A stretch of DNA of 36,615 nt from Chara braunii (GCA_003427395.1 BFEA01000783.1:1652-38266); one strand, 5' to 3'; shown: positions 20,984-31,623, counted from the first letter of the stretch. The notes: generated from the letters alone by a model not told the origin. Numbers and translations are program-made.

Positions 20984-21459
20984 CTATGGCGGCCGCTGCT
21001 TTGTTGCTCTGTCGGTTTCATTCGCCTCAGTGGTGGCAGAATCATCAGGAGCATTGACAAATAGAGTTGCAGGAGTTTCCTTAAGTAGTGAAAGGGATGG
21101 GAGAAGAGAAGGGAGGGGAAGGTGAGGAGATGAATTGGAGGGGTATAGAGGCATCAAGGAATGGAGGAGGTCATGATGAAAGCGAGAAGGGCTAACTGTT
21201 GAGGAAGAAGTAGCCATCTGGTCTGTGAAGGGGGTGTGAGAAGTGGGGAAGGGGAAGGGGAATCCTCCAGTTGAATCGTGAAGCCGCCTGAGGTTGAAGT
21301 AGCAGCGGCGCCGCCTGATGGCAGGTTCAAATAACGTGTGTCCTTCATTCCCATCGAAGGTGGAAGACGACGAGGTCGCTTGGCAGGCGGTCCCGAGCCA
21401 ACATTCACTGACACAGTTGTCATTGTTGATGTAGAAGTGCCGTTCTCTTTTAATATCAT
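20984..21459 (-). CDS. Possible hypothetical reading frame in two overlapping frames
   Basis: One frame (21459-21154, 101 aa, ATG start) contains GPPAKRPRRLPPS, a basic nuclear-localisation-like stretch, and low-complexity Ser/Pro. A second frame (21217-20984, 77 aa, ATG start) overlaps it. Together they might be one broken gene or an exon, but there is no known domain and the composition is simple. They could equally be chance frames in GC-rich DNA. Confidence 0.2.
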
Positions 21460-21572
21460 TCTGACACCGGCCCCGGCGCTCTGCGGACCGTTTTTTGACC
21501 CATGCTCAGTCCCAAGTCCGGAAATCAGGCCATCGAATCCTGGGGGCTAGGTCCCAGGTCTACGCAGGTTCA

Positions 21573-21680
21573 TCAAATCTCGATAGTCAGAGGTTCGAGT
21601 CCGAGTAGAAGACCCGAATAAATTAATCAAATCTCGATAGTCAGAGGTTCGAGTCCGAGTAGAAGACCCGAATAAATTAA
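21573..21680. repeat. Perfect 54-bp tandem repeat with pol III B-box-like motif
   Basis: Two identical 54-bp units (21573-21626 and 21627-21680). Each contains GGTTCGAGTCC (21592-21602, 21646-21656), which matches the tRNA T-loop/B-box consensus GGTTCGANNCC. The flanking bases do not form a proper T stem, and no A box or anticodon arm could be placed. A further TAGTTCGAGACC lies near 21770. A tRNA-derived SINE relic is possible. Confidence 0.6.
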
Positions 21681-21816
21681 GTAAATTCTAAGTCGCAGGT
21701 CATATGATGAAATCCCCAGGAATACTGCTGAGCTATAAGTCCTAAAACCCAGCAGTACTAGAGGTCGGTAGTTCGAGACCACAGGCATATAGTTCAAGGA
21801 ATAATTTTCTCGAGGC

Positions 21817-21817
<1 letters not shown>

Positions 21818-21878
<61 letters not shown>
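21818..21878. repeat. GA dinucleotide microsatellite
   Basis: About 30 uninterrupted GA units ending in GGGG. Confidence 0.95.
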
Positions 21879-21881
<3 letters not shown>

Positions 21882-22900
21882 TTCAGGCAGGGACTATTGT
21901 TGGGCCTTGAGCGCCCAGGATCTGATTCGACATTCTGGGGACAAACATCATTGGAGATTTGAGGAGGAGATTATTCTATTTTTGGATGACTATGAGTGAC
22001 ACTCCATTCGTCTGTCCTCCCCTCTCCGCCACCCGTGGTCTCTTCCCGTGTGCGTGCAAGGAGGGTCCTTTCTTCTGTGTATGACCCCTCCTTGCTGTGT
22101 GACTTGTGTGATGATGATGATGTGAGTCAATTCGGCGTCTAATGTGTCGGGCCATGTTTTTGAGTCTCTCGCTTGGCTACATTGCATCATATCGTTGTCT
22201 ATCTGGATGCAGGTTGCTTTGTTGATGTTACATCGTGCATCTGAGTCCTTATCATCACATGGTTGTTCCTCTGGTCATTCTTGCATTGCTCGCCCATCAG
22301 GCAGGCATACATCAAAGACGGAAGGGGATTTATGTAATGGTTTGTAATGGTTTGATCTTTCAAGTCTGAATTTTTCATTGAACTTTGTTATCATCTACAA
22401 CGTTTCCGGGGGATACTGTACGCGACTGCTCTGTATGAAATGCTTACATACATTTTCCATGTTGTCTTCTGACCTTTCTGCAGTGATTTCAGCCAATCTT
22501 CAATTGGAGGCGATGTGCCGAAGGAGCTTGGCAACCTCAGAAATGTTGCTCAGTTGTGCGTCACACACACACTTTGGCTATGACCCACTCAGCTAGTCCT
22601 ACCTTGTGGTTCTCTCTTTTGGAGCTGCGCAATTACTATCTCCTTTCGCAGTTTGCCTGCCATATGTTTTATTTTCCTCTCTTCTCATTTCCCTATCCAT
22701 GCGCTCCTCCTCACTCTACCCTAACTCTGTCTTGCGGCCTTACGTATGCTGACCTGTCGGTGCAGTCATCAACTATCATATCATATCGTTGCCCAGGGAC
22801 TATGTCTGAAGCATCCTTGCGGCGCACTTCTGCTGTGCGCCATGCGCCATGCGCAAATTGGTGAGACGCTCTTTTTTTTGTTGTTTTGTTTTGTTTTAGG
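21879..22900. other. No gene recognised
   Basis: Mixed sequence with only short frames and no domain or RNA gene seen on either strand. An ATG trinucleotide run lies near 22110-22122. Confidence 0.3.
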
Positions 22901-22902
22901 GA

Positions 22903-22967
22903 TGTGTGTGTATACACATACACACACACGCACACACAGAGCGAGCGAGCGAGAGAGCGAGAGAGCG

Positions 22968-23027
<60 letters not shown>
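22903..23027. repeat. CA / GAGC / GA compound microsatellite
   Basis: TGTGTGTATACACATACACACACACG followed by GAGCGAGC blocks and then a long GA run. Frames read through it give Arg/Glu or Ser/Leu repeats and are not genes. Confidence 0.95.
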
Positions 23028-23028
<1 letters not shown>

Positions 23029-23073
23029 AAAGGAACCCCTTCACACGTATCAGAGGGCCCATGCAGGTAATCT

Positions 23074-23617
23074 GAAGGGTCCTCGCAACAAAGTAGCAAG
23101 GACCCTCCACCAAAATAGAGGCAGGCATTGAATACGAAGTGGAGCACGAACTGGCTGAATATATAGTCAGGATTCGTATTCAGGTCTGTGTTTCAGCAGT
23201 TATGGGTTGCTCACTTAGCTAGGCCCTCATGGTCTCTGCACGTGACTCTCCGGGCTTGGCTGCAGTACTAACCAAATTTGCAGAATTAGAATGCATCTTC
23301 TGCTAGAACGTGGAATAATACGCCGCCATATGTTTTGTCTTTTGTGCATGTGGTGAGTAGACGCCCTTAGGGCCACTGCACGTATTCCTAAGAAAAGAAA
23401 AACGAGAAAACAGAAGAGAAGAGAGAAAACAAAAGAAACACGAGAAAACAAAAGAAAAACGAGAAAACAGAGAATTAGTGACCCATAACTGTGATGCACA
23501 GACCTGAATTTGAATCCAGAGTCCAGACTATATATTATCGGCCGACGCAGACAACCTGGAAGTCTAATGTCTACCTCTGCTCCACGAGGGGTCCTTGCTA
23601 ATTTGTAGGGGCCCTTC
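23074..23617. repeat. Long inverted repeat with about 145-bp arms
   Basis: Left arm 23074-23218, right arm 23474-23617, separated by about 255 bp. The right arm, reverse-complemented, aligns over its whole length: both start GAAGGG(T/G)CC, then TAGCAAGGACCC, AATATATAGTC, TTCAGGTCTGTG and CAGTTATGGGT. The outermost part of each arm can also fold on itself (GGGTCCT...AGGACCC). The spacer is purine-rich with repeated CGAGAAAACA. No protein gene lies inside, so it resembles a foldback or MITE-like non-autonomous element. Target duplications were not found. Confidence 0.7.
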
Positions 23618-24917
23618 GGAAATGAGACTGGACACAATTAGGACGTGCAGACCCACACGCACACACATGTGCTCACAGTGTTGGGGTATGGGGTGGCCCT
23701 AACTTTTTTCCCTCTTGCAGTTTGATTTTCAGAAGCAAGGGGCATGTTTGGCCACCCCACCCTGTCCTTTCAATTTATTTATTTATTTATTTATTGGTGA
23801 TGTGCTGCATCACGTGTGCGCTCGTGCATGCGCGTGAGCTGTGCGCCGCATGTGCCGCGACCCCGCGCACGGGATGTGCCGCAAGTATGGTCTGAAGGCG
23901 TTAGTCTGCCATGCCATTGGTGATCCTTCAGAATATACTTCCATGACATCATGTTTGTGACCTTTGAAGTGGTTTGAGGGAAAGAACATCACACGGGTGC
24001 GGGGACTGTCTGCACTGGGCCACAGCCCTGGAAGTCCGTCGTGCCAAGTCATCAACTGAAAGTTTCTTTTATGAGCTCCAGTGTGTCGTGCACAGGCCTC
24101 CCATACGGGCCTTGCAGGGCCCAGCCTTGGATCTGGGGCGTGCCAGATCACATTGCCTTCGTTTTGTGCAGCCTTGGGACTCATGACCCTAGCAGGTGTT
24201 TTGGGTCAGCATGAGTTATTTTTTCCGTTTTGGTTTATTTTTGTATTCTTCAGTTTCTTTTCTGAGTTTTTTATCTGTGCTGATTCAGTCTACTCTAGGA
24301 GTGCTGTTGAGAGATTTTTTGTCTGTTCCAGGATTTGTCTGGTCTGGGAGGTGTCGTTTCCGACTTTGCAATGTCCGAACAGACAGTACTGACTGCTCAC
24401 AGACCAGTGGAGTTTCGCATGCCTATGATCTGAGTCCTGGCATGTCGCAGATCCTGAGAGCTGACCCAAAGAGAACGAGCAAATGCTGCACAGCGGACGA
24501 CTGATATACCAAGATCTGACTCATCAGTGACTCAGTGAGGCTGCTGCACACACAACCATCATCATGCCAGTGGGAAATGGTACAGTACTGCATGCATAGA
24601 GGAGGCGCTGTACCAGACACACATCTACAGACGAAGTAGGGAAAGAGAGAGACGAAGGGGGAGGAGACGGAGATGTCAACGCAAGTGGTCCAACGAATCC
24701 CAGTCTCCAATAATATGTCCCCAAAGTCGCTGTCCACACAATGTCCAAGTCGGGCAATGGCCCGATGTCAAATGTCACCAAGTCTCAATCCCTCAAATCT
24801 CTCGCTCTCGTGTCACCAGAGCAAGAAGAAGAGCTCTGGAGGGTAGGAGGAGGAGCGATGGAGGATGGAGGATGGAGGACAGGAGGACAGGAGGAGAGAA
24901 GGAGGAGAAGAAGAATC
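23618..24917. other. No gene recognised; short TTTA microsatellite
   Basis: Contains (TTTA)n at about 23772-23796. Several short frames of 60-125 codons exist on both strands, but none shows a domain, and base composition does not single one out. Confidence 0.35.
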
Positions 24918-24918
24918 A

Positions 24919-24938
24919 TCTCTCTCTCTCTCTCTCTC
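24919..24938. repeat. TC microsatellite
   Basis: About nine TC units following a purine-rich GGAGGA stretch (24835-24915). Confidence 0.8.
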
Positions 24939-25024
24939 CCTCAGGTGGCGGACCAGATACTGACCAGCTTAACCGCTACCAGAATACTATCTCATACTAC
25001 CTGCCGGACTCAGGGCAGAGCAGC

Positions 25025-25032
25025 TATAAATA
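25025..25032 (+). promoter_or_regulatory. TATA box candidate
   Basis: TATAAATA in the context GCAGCTATAAATAGCACTGG, an exact consensus match. About 105 bp downstream of it lie ordinary short frames but no recognised gene. It may be the promoter of an unrecognised repeat. Confidence 0.35.
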
Positions 25033-25059
25033 GCACTGGTCCAGTATCGACCGGGTGAT

Positions 25060-25762
25060 GGAATCTGCCGGCACGCTGAATTAGCCCTGATTTCACCCCG
25101 TGTCTGTTGCCCATGGAAGGATTATGTCTCAGCTCCTGCAAGCTCCAAACAAGCACGTCAGTGACCAACACAAGACACGAAACAAGGAAAACAAGGTCGA
25201 CGACACAATGGACAAGAAAATGCAGTACTTGTAGTCTATGGTAAAATATGGTTATCGGTCACCCCCGTGCCTAGACTACTGGCTTGCCAACAACCAGGGC
25301 TAAGCCGGGGTCCATGGCTTCAACCATTAGAAAGAGGGAGGGGTCTCTTCCTAACCTAAACTACCTCCTAACACAAGCATATCATGACAGTGCCACAACA
25401 ACTCAGGTAGCCTAGTGGCTTTGACGGGTACTGGCAGGTCTAGCTTCAGTAACGGGCGCGCATAGCCACATTGATGCGAATGGCAGCCAACTAATGGCCT
25501 CAGATACGCATAGCGGCGCCCAAACTACTTATGATACCAGGATCTGCAAAGCTCTAATGGCAGCTGTCACTATGGGTGCCATGATACACATGCAGTACTA
25601 ACACATACATCCTCACTCTTACCCAATCCAATCCGATCAACAAACTATAACCCCATCATCAACACATCAGTTAGGTAAAAAATAAAATTGTCATTTTTGC
25701 CTCGATCATCTGCCTGCCAATGACCAGAGTTCATTTACTAGGACCCCGATAGGAAGCCAAGA
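25060..25762. other. Non-coding; possible leader of a minus-strand LTR element
   Basis: Lies on the internal side of the primer-binding site at 25763-25780, so it would be the 5' leader and the start of the internal region of that element. No gag or pol domain could be read in any frame, so the element would be non-autonomous or decayed. Confidence 0.35.
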
Positions 25763-25780
25763 TCCCCGACAACGGCGCCA
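25763..25780 (-). promoter_or_regulatory. Retrotransposon primer-binding site complementary to tRNA-Asp
   Basis: On the minus strand it reads TGGCGCCGTTGTCGGGGA. This is complementary, with one mismatch, to the 3' end of plant cytosolic tRNA-Asp (CCCCGGCAACGGCGCCA as I know it). This PBS is common in plant Ty3/gypsy elements. It is not the tRNA gene itself, because no T arm or acceptor partner precedes it on the plus strand. The LTR would lie just above 25780, but the adjoining bases (CGATAGG) do not show the expected CA end. Confidence 0.6.
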
Positions 25781-27400
25781 CCTATCGAGCACATCGGTCA
25801 TTCATGGGGACCCTCTCGGCCGTGTCACATAGGATTTTGGCATTCGGGAAGCAAAGCGTTTTTAGGAGCACCGTCGCTCCGACCGAGTGCACTAGCTATA
25901 CCTCTCACCTGTCCCTATAATAGGATAGGGCCTCCCCAGGCATAACTTACCTCCACCTATGGGAGTTGTCACCACCCCTTGGTGGCTTATCCCCGCTGTA
26001 TTGGCCCACATGTGATAGCTCTTACTTGCGGTTGCAGAGGTGGATCAGTCAAGGGCGTTTCCGTTCGCTATAGCATAGGGGGTACGCGCAACTAACGCCA
26101 AAATCTAACCTGTGCGTAAATTGACGCTTTGGGCGCTGATCTCCCAAGCACGACGACCAGTCTAACCACGCGATGCTCTGTCTCAATAATCCTAAACTCA
26201 GACACAACTCGCGCGTAATCCTTTTTAACTTCCCAGACCCATAACTCGCACTGCGTGCGAGCAACGAACAACGACTCACGTGGAATCGTATAAACAAGGC
26301 GTCTATGCAATTGAAGGTTATAGGGACTAACCATGCATGGGTACGCAATTCATTGTCACGGCCACGCTTTATCCGCTGTCCATAATTGTACGACCCGTTG
26401 TCGGTTCAGGGGTTGTGCACGACACATGAGTACCGAATACGAGATGTCACTCGGGAAGCTTCCCTTGTGACTCTGGACGATTAAGAGACAAGTCGTTCAT
26501 CAACCCCAACAGTGGTAGCGACTAGGCCGTTCTCACCCTAAGAGTGAACTCATGTTTTGGGAGCTCTGTAGGTGGGGTCGTCAAGGGGTTTGACTTTGGC
26601 AGTCGTAGACTCAATCGTCAAGTGTCAAGGGGTTTGATTTTGGGAGCCCGGATGTGAACTGTTGCAAAGTCCGCAAGTCTTCAGCGTGCGGTCCTACATC
26701 AATTGATTTGGACGTTCGGAAACCACGCGGTACGCAACACGAAACATAGTGACCCCAAGTTTTGCGCGCAGACCTCGCCTTATAACGGACGTGTGGAAGC
26801 ATAACTTTTATCGTGCGAGAGGCACAATGCAAGCTCGAGCATAAACGTATAAAAGAGATGGGCGCACAAACAAAGCCATAATAGTATAATACTCAGCCAT
26901 GCACATCCATGCGACTGGTTATCACGGCGACGTTTCATGCGCTACCCATAACTGTGCAACCCTCTTATAGAACTTATGGTTGCATGCGACACTCAAATGT
27001 GGGCTAATAAGCGCTTTGAGGGGTTAATTCCTCGACGCTAAACGGCCATGCGCGCGGTTGTAATCTCTCTTACCTTTCACGCTTGGCATGGAAGACTCGT
27101 GAGAGTTGCAAAACGGTAGGAAGACTTTCACTCTCAGCGAACAATAGTCTCGGCTCACTTACCACGGACGCTCTCGTCCAACCATAGAAATAAACAAGTA
27201 AAGCTTTGCCGACACCCTACCCCCTTCTCTCTTATCCCTTCCTAAGTGCCCATCCAAAGCGCAACGACGTGGAGCCTCCATAATAGGCCTCAGTCACTAT
27301 CAATCCAGTACCAACGCAACCTTATGCCGTGCCCTCGACTACCACGGTCGAGCTAAGAAAGTGGGTAAATCCTTGCAACAAAAGAGAGTTGCAAGTACAC
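25781..27400. repeat. Non-coding; decayed direct repeats, possible LTR
   Basis: Two stretches about 566 bp apart are related. The segment 26331-26430 (CCATGCATGGGTACGC, TCACGGCCACGCTTTATCCGC, CCATAATTGTACGACCC, GGTTGTGCACGACAC) aligns with 26897-26995 (CCATGCACATCCATGCG, TCACGGCGACGTTTCATGCGC, CCATAACTGTGCAACCC, GGTTGCATGCGACAC). A shorter repeat, GTCAAGGGGTTTGA-TTTTGGGAG, occurs at about 26580 and 26625. No gene or RNA was recognised. The region could be the LTR paired with the PBS at 25763. Confidence 0.5.
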
Positions 27401-27440
27401 AGGTAAGTAAGCGCAGCAAAAGGTAAGTAAGCGCAGCAAA
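27401..27440. repeat. Exact 20-bp tandem repeat (two copies)
   Basis: AGGTAAGTAAGCGCAGCAAA occurs twice head to tail (27401-27420, 27421-27440), just before the first LINE monomer. Confidence 0.95.
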
Positions 27441-27450
27441 CTAAGTAATA

Positions 27451-28100
27451 GAAGGAAGGGTGACGGGGAATACAAGGTGCGCAACGGACAATACAGCGGG
27501 CGAATCAAAGAAAAGCGGGCGGACAAGGCGATAGACAGTTTAGCGGGAGTAAGTAGAACGGGGGCAGGGAGCGCATCGGATAAAGGTGGAGTACAGAAGA
27601 GAGTACAAAACAAGGGCGCGGGAGGAGGTAAAATAACGAGGCGCTTCATAGTCGGCAGCGACAACAAAGAGAGGAGAGAAGTGGAGGAGAGGAGGAGGAG
27701 GGGGGGGGGAATAGTAGAAGGAAGGGCGACGGGGGATACAAGTTGAGCAACGAATATTATAGCGGGTAAATCAAAGAAGAAGCGGGCAGACAAGGCGACA
27801 GACAGCTCAGAGGAAGTAAGTAGAATGGGGGGAGGGAGCGCATCGGGCAAAGGCAGTGTACAAAATAAGGTGCGCAGGGGGAGGCAAACTACGAGGCGAG
27901 TCAAAGTCAGTGGTGATAGCAAGGAGAGGAGAGGAAGTGGAGGAGGGGAGGAGGGGCGGAGGCAAACTACGAGGCGATCCATAGTCGGAAGAGACAGCAA
28001 GGAGAGGAGAGGAGGAGGGGAGGAGGAGGGGCGGGGGAACAGGGTGATGGGGAGAAAGAAAGAACGGATGGCGGGAAGGGGAAGTGGGAGGGCTCGGTGA
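27451..28100 (+). repeat. Tandem monomers of about 266 bp in the LINE 5' region
   Basis: Monomer 1 starts at 27451 (GAAGGAAGGGTGACGGGG) and monomer 2 at 27717 (GAAGGAAGGGCGACGGGG). They stay aligned through AGCGGGCGGACAAGGCG, AAGTAGAA.GGGGG.AGGGAGCGCATCGG, GTACAAAA.AAGG and ACGAGGCG...AGTC.G. A partial third copy starts near 27960 (AGGCAAACTACGAGGCG repeats the 27882 segment). The plus strand is strongly purine-rich, which leaves a long stop-free pyrimidine frame on the minus strand (27353-28345) that is not a gene. By position, these are likely promoter monomers. Confidence 0.8.
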
Positions 28101-28351
28101 GGATCTATAGGAGCACGGTTGAATCTGGACAAGAGGGAGAGAGGCAAGGGGGGGGAGGGCGGCTGGAAAGGGGAGACGAGGGGAAGGCCAGGGGCACGCA
28201 GGAAGGGGGGGAAGGGGGGGGAAGGGACATACAAAGGCAAGACTACACTAAGGGTGACGGGTGGCAAAAGGAGGGAAGGACGGGACAAGGTTTTGGAAGA
28301 AATCTGGCAAACGTTGGTGAGGAATTCAAAAAGAATAAGGGCCAACCCCCA

Positions 28352-28500
28352 AAATTGCTGAATTGCTAAACATTATAAAAATAAAAACAAACAATAAAAG
28401 CAAAAAACCGGCATGCCCGACCAACCCGAAATTTGCTGAGCTGCTAAACCTTGTAAGAATAAAAACAAACAAAAAACAAAAAACAAAAAACCCTATTGAA
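28352..28500 (+). repeat. Diverged 78-bp duplication in the LINE 5' UTR
   Basis: AAATTGCTGAATTGCTAAACATTATAAAAATAAAAACAAACAA (about 28353) is repeated as AAATTTGCTGAGCTGCTAAACCTTGTAAGAATAAAAACAAACAA (about 28429). It lies just before the ORF1 start; the A-rich DNA is untranslated if ATG 28546 is used. Confidence 0.75.
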
Positions 28501-28545
28501 AAACGAACTCTGAGACAAGAACGGGGAGATCACAGTAACAGCATC

Positions 28546-31210
28546 ATGAGACCGAATAATAGACTGCAGCGGGCACACAGAAGACTGGACTCCATGCTAT
28601 TCTACAGTGGGGCTATGCGACAATTTGCTGACGAACAGCTGCGGCGAAAACGCTGGGCACATCAGAACAACCCCCCCAAAACCCCTCTACACCAGCTCGA
28701 GGACCTCGGCGGGGTGACACAGCAGATGGGGGATACTGGGGTACTGACGGAGGAGGAGAAGCAGATGGAATCCCGGAGGCAAGCCTCACACAGGGAGAAG
28801 GACCCCAATGATCAACCGCAACTTACCTGGGCAGATAAACTCCGTAATCCGCACCAGGGGCAAACTCTTACCATCCAACGGGGCAAGGGTAGCCCGCGAG
28901 CCGGAAACTTGGACATCCCTTTGGACGGCCTACCCCCGGCCCGGGCCTTTTTTCGGTCGAAGTTTCTGCTTCCATCAGAAACACGGGTGGTGACGCAAGG
29001 TGGAAAGCAAGTCATGGTCAAAGCCTACCCCAAAAATGGCATTGAGTGCCGGGATGAGATCTACAGCAAGCATGCCAATGACTGGGTGTTCCATGACGAC
29101 ACTGCCTTCAAATCAGTCAACGATAAAGTAAAATGGATCGGCCATCGGTTAGAGGTGCTGAAAAAAAGTGCTGAATTGGCACGTGACCATTTCCTGATCC
29201 AGCCGGTCTCCAACACATTGTTCACAGTGCTGTGCATGAATGAATCAGATAAAACTGCGATTGAGGGGTGGAAGCATCTCCGCTGCGAGAGATCGGAGGT
29301 CAGGATCTACCCGTGGGCGCCACAACGACGACTGGGGCCGGAAGAGAGGAGAGCATAGCTGATGCAGGACCCACTGGGTAGAATTCCGTCACATCCCAGT
29401 CGAAATCCAAGCGGCTTTTGTGTATGACTTCGGATTGCTGTACGACATAGTCGCTTTTATAGACCCTCTCCCCTCCTTTGTGGCTAAGAGGGATGATTAC
29501 TTAATGTTGGCACTGGATTATCCCCAGGGCCAACCGTTCTCTCTGGATGATGTGATCCCGTACCGGGTGGGGGGGAAAGAGTACATGATCCACCCAGCAC
29601 ACAAGCTAAGGTCGTGGTGCCACAAATGCAAGGCATACGGCCACCTGAGCACGGAGTATGCCTGCCCGCTGCATCCGCAAAAAAGGAGACTGTTGAGAGA
29701 CCCGGTGAAGACAACCCATTGGAGAACGGTGGACCCGGGACACGAGGGATGTGTGCGCCGCGGCTCCCCTAAAGATCTTTTAACACAGGAAAACACAAGC
29801 ACACGTACACACATCCCATGTAGCGAGGGTTGGAACTGTACTAGCAGTCATGCCACTGGTGGTCCCTGGGTTAGCGGGTGTGTAGAGTGGGTTTTCTGGC
29901 GGGTCTATATTGAGGGACATATGAAGGAAGGCATGCCAATTGGGTGGAAATGGGAGAAAGTTGGGGAACCGGACTGGGCCTCCCGCCCCCCGAACACATG
30001 GGTCCCACCGGCCCCGGTGGAGGAGAAGGTGCAGGAGACCCCCCTGCAAGGACACACGGATAGTACAGATTGGAAAATGGTGGGGAAGAAAGGGGGAAAA
30101 GGAACATGGGTTCAAAAACAACAAACGGAACCCGGGCCGTCGACAGACAATAACAAGCTGCCCCGAGCCACCCCGGGTCCTGCAGCAAGACAGTATATTG
30201 CGGAAGAAAAGTACACAGACGGAATCGTGGTCCAAACGCAGCAACCCACCGCCTCTGAGCAAACACAACGAAGCAGGACTGAAGTGGCAATCAAAACAAC
30301 ACCCAAACAGGTGGGACAAGAGCGAGCAGAGGGACAACCGGAGGGGGGGGGGGAGGTCGGGGAAATGGAGGTGGAGCCAGCACCCAAACAGCTAGGATAT
30401 GATGGAGCAGAGGGGCAGCAGGAGGGGCAGGAGGAAGCGGGAGGAATGGAAGCGGAGTCAGGGCCACTGGGGGAGGAGAGGGGCACAGCAGAAAGGAACG
30501 CTCAGGCCGGACCGATGATGGACATCAACCCCTTCCAGGCAGCCTTCGACTCAGAACCAATGGAAGTCGACCCTCTTCCGGTTAATGTTAGTACGGCGCC
30601 CGAGGGGTTAGACACGGAACAAAAGCCGGAAGGTGAGGAAGAAGGGGCACCACCACAACACCTACCCACGGAACAAAAACTGATAGCCATCGCGGAATGG
30701 CTGATGGGGAATTTGAAAGCAAAACATGGCCCCCTCACCGACGAGTTCTGGGACAAAACATATTTAGAATTGTTTCCAATGCTTGACGCGAGCGCCTCTC
30801 TTAAGACTGTACTAGAAAAGGGCCTGCAGCCTGGGGTGAGGTGGACGGAGGCCTGGCACAGACTAACGACAATAGTATTCGCACGATTTCATCCACCACG
30901 ACCAGCAGCATCAACAAAAACAGAACAGAACAGGGACAGGACTGAGGCAGAGGAGGATCACAAACAAAGAACACAAGACCCCCTGGAATTACAACAACCA
31001 GCGCCACCACCAGGCCCGGACTCCCCGGACCCTGATGAGAACGGGCCGCTAGATCTGGTGCGGAAAAGAAAACTCAGACATCTGGTTGAGATGGGGCGGG
31101 ATTCTGGCCCGTTGTCGCAGAACGCCATGCTGCTCATCCCCGTGCGGAAGAGGAACAAGAAATGGGAGGTGGGGCTGCTCCCGGAAGGGAATGGCAAACG
31201 GGGGCCATGA
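28546..31210 (+). pseudogene. LINE ORF1 (RNA-binding protein with zinc knuckle), broken once
   Basis: The first plausible ATG is 28546 (MRPNNRLQRAHRRLDSM); the frame is open further upstream but without an ATG. The first frame ends at TAG 29356-29358. Coding then resumes in another frame before 29420 (VEFRHIPVEIQAAFVYDFG) and runs to TGA 31208-31210. A zinc knuckle is at 29618-29665: WCHKCKAYGHLSTEYAC (C-x2-C-x4-H-x6-C). A globular segment followed by a CCHC knuckle is the usual layout of plant L1-like ORF1 proteins, though I could not confirm a DUF4283 match. The last ~300 residues are low-complexity (Glu/Pro/Gln/Gly rich). ORF1 proteins coat LINE RNA. Confidence 0.75.
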
Positions 31211-31620
31211 TGCTACAAGGGTGGTCGTCCTTTTGGGCATCACCACAAAACAGTCAATCTGATGCGGCGGCAGGAATTTTACAGATGGAATTGGAATCCC
31301 ACATTACTGGATCCCTGCCACCAGGAGCGTAGGCCATGGCCATGATCACAACAGGCCCCGCAAAAATAACACAGAGAGACATCTATATACGATACAACCC
31401 AACCAAGGACGTGGGCATGACATGGCACACCCGCGCCCAAATGTTGAATCTGCAAACGGTCAAGATTGGACGCAGCGATACGTGGACGGAACAAGATGTC
31501 CAGAGATGTTTATGTGTGCTCCTGAGACAGAGCCAGGACTGGGACCGGGACCAGTTGCCGTGGTCCCGCCTGTTAAAAGAATACATACACATACGCCCAT
31601 ATAAAAATCAAAGGGTATAA
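31207..31620 (+). pseudogene. Short middle reading frame of the LINE (one TAG)
   Basis: This frame is -1 to ORF1 and open from 31090. ATG 31207 overlaps the ORF1 stop as ATGA; another ATG lies at 31162. It has 137 codons from 31207, one internal TAG (31330-31332, followed by ATG 31336) and a TAA at 31618-31620 that overlaps the ORF2 ATG. The last 94 codons read sensibly (RDIYIRYNPTKDVGM, MLNLQTVKIGRSDTW, LPWSRLLKEYIHIRPY), but I recognise no family. It may be a separate protein, a -1 frameshift extension of ORF1, or the original ORF1 C-terminus displaced by an indel. Confidence 0.55.
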
Positions 31621-31623
31621 TGA
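31618..31623 (+). promoter_or_regulatory. UAAUGA stop-start overlap before ORF2
   Basis: The middle frame ends with TAA 31618-31620, and ORF2 starts with ATG 31620-31622, sharing one A, followed by A31623. The ORF2 frame has a stop (TAA 31602-31604) just upstream, so 31620 is its first possible ATG. The UAAUGA arrangement is the one described for translational coupling in the silkworm LINE SART1. Confidence 0.7.

Noticed and set aside
22746-23147. Frames with Arg-Glu and Ser-Leu repeats on both strands
   Set aside because: Microsatellite read-through at 22903-23027; no signal outside it.
27401-27440. Short direct repeats considered as a CRISPR-like array
   Set aside because: Only two adjacent 20-bp units without spacers, in a eukaryotic retrotransposon context.
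27353-28345. 330-codon open frame on the minus strand, rich in Leu, Pro and Ser
   Set aside because: It follows from strongly purine-rich plus-strand repeats, which exclude stops on the minus strand. It repeats with the DNA monomers and has no domain.
29420-31210. Independent host gene for the 596-codon zinc-knuckle frame
   Set aside because: Its position between LINE ORF1 start and ORF2, and its continuity with 28546-29355, make it part of LINE ORF1.
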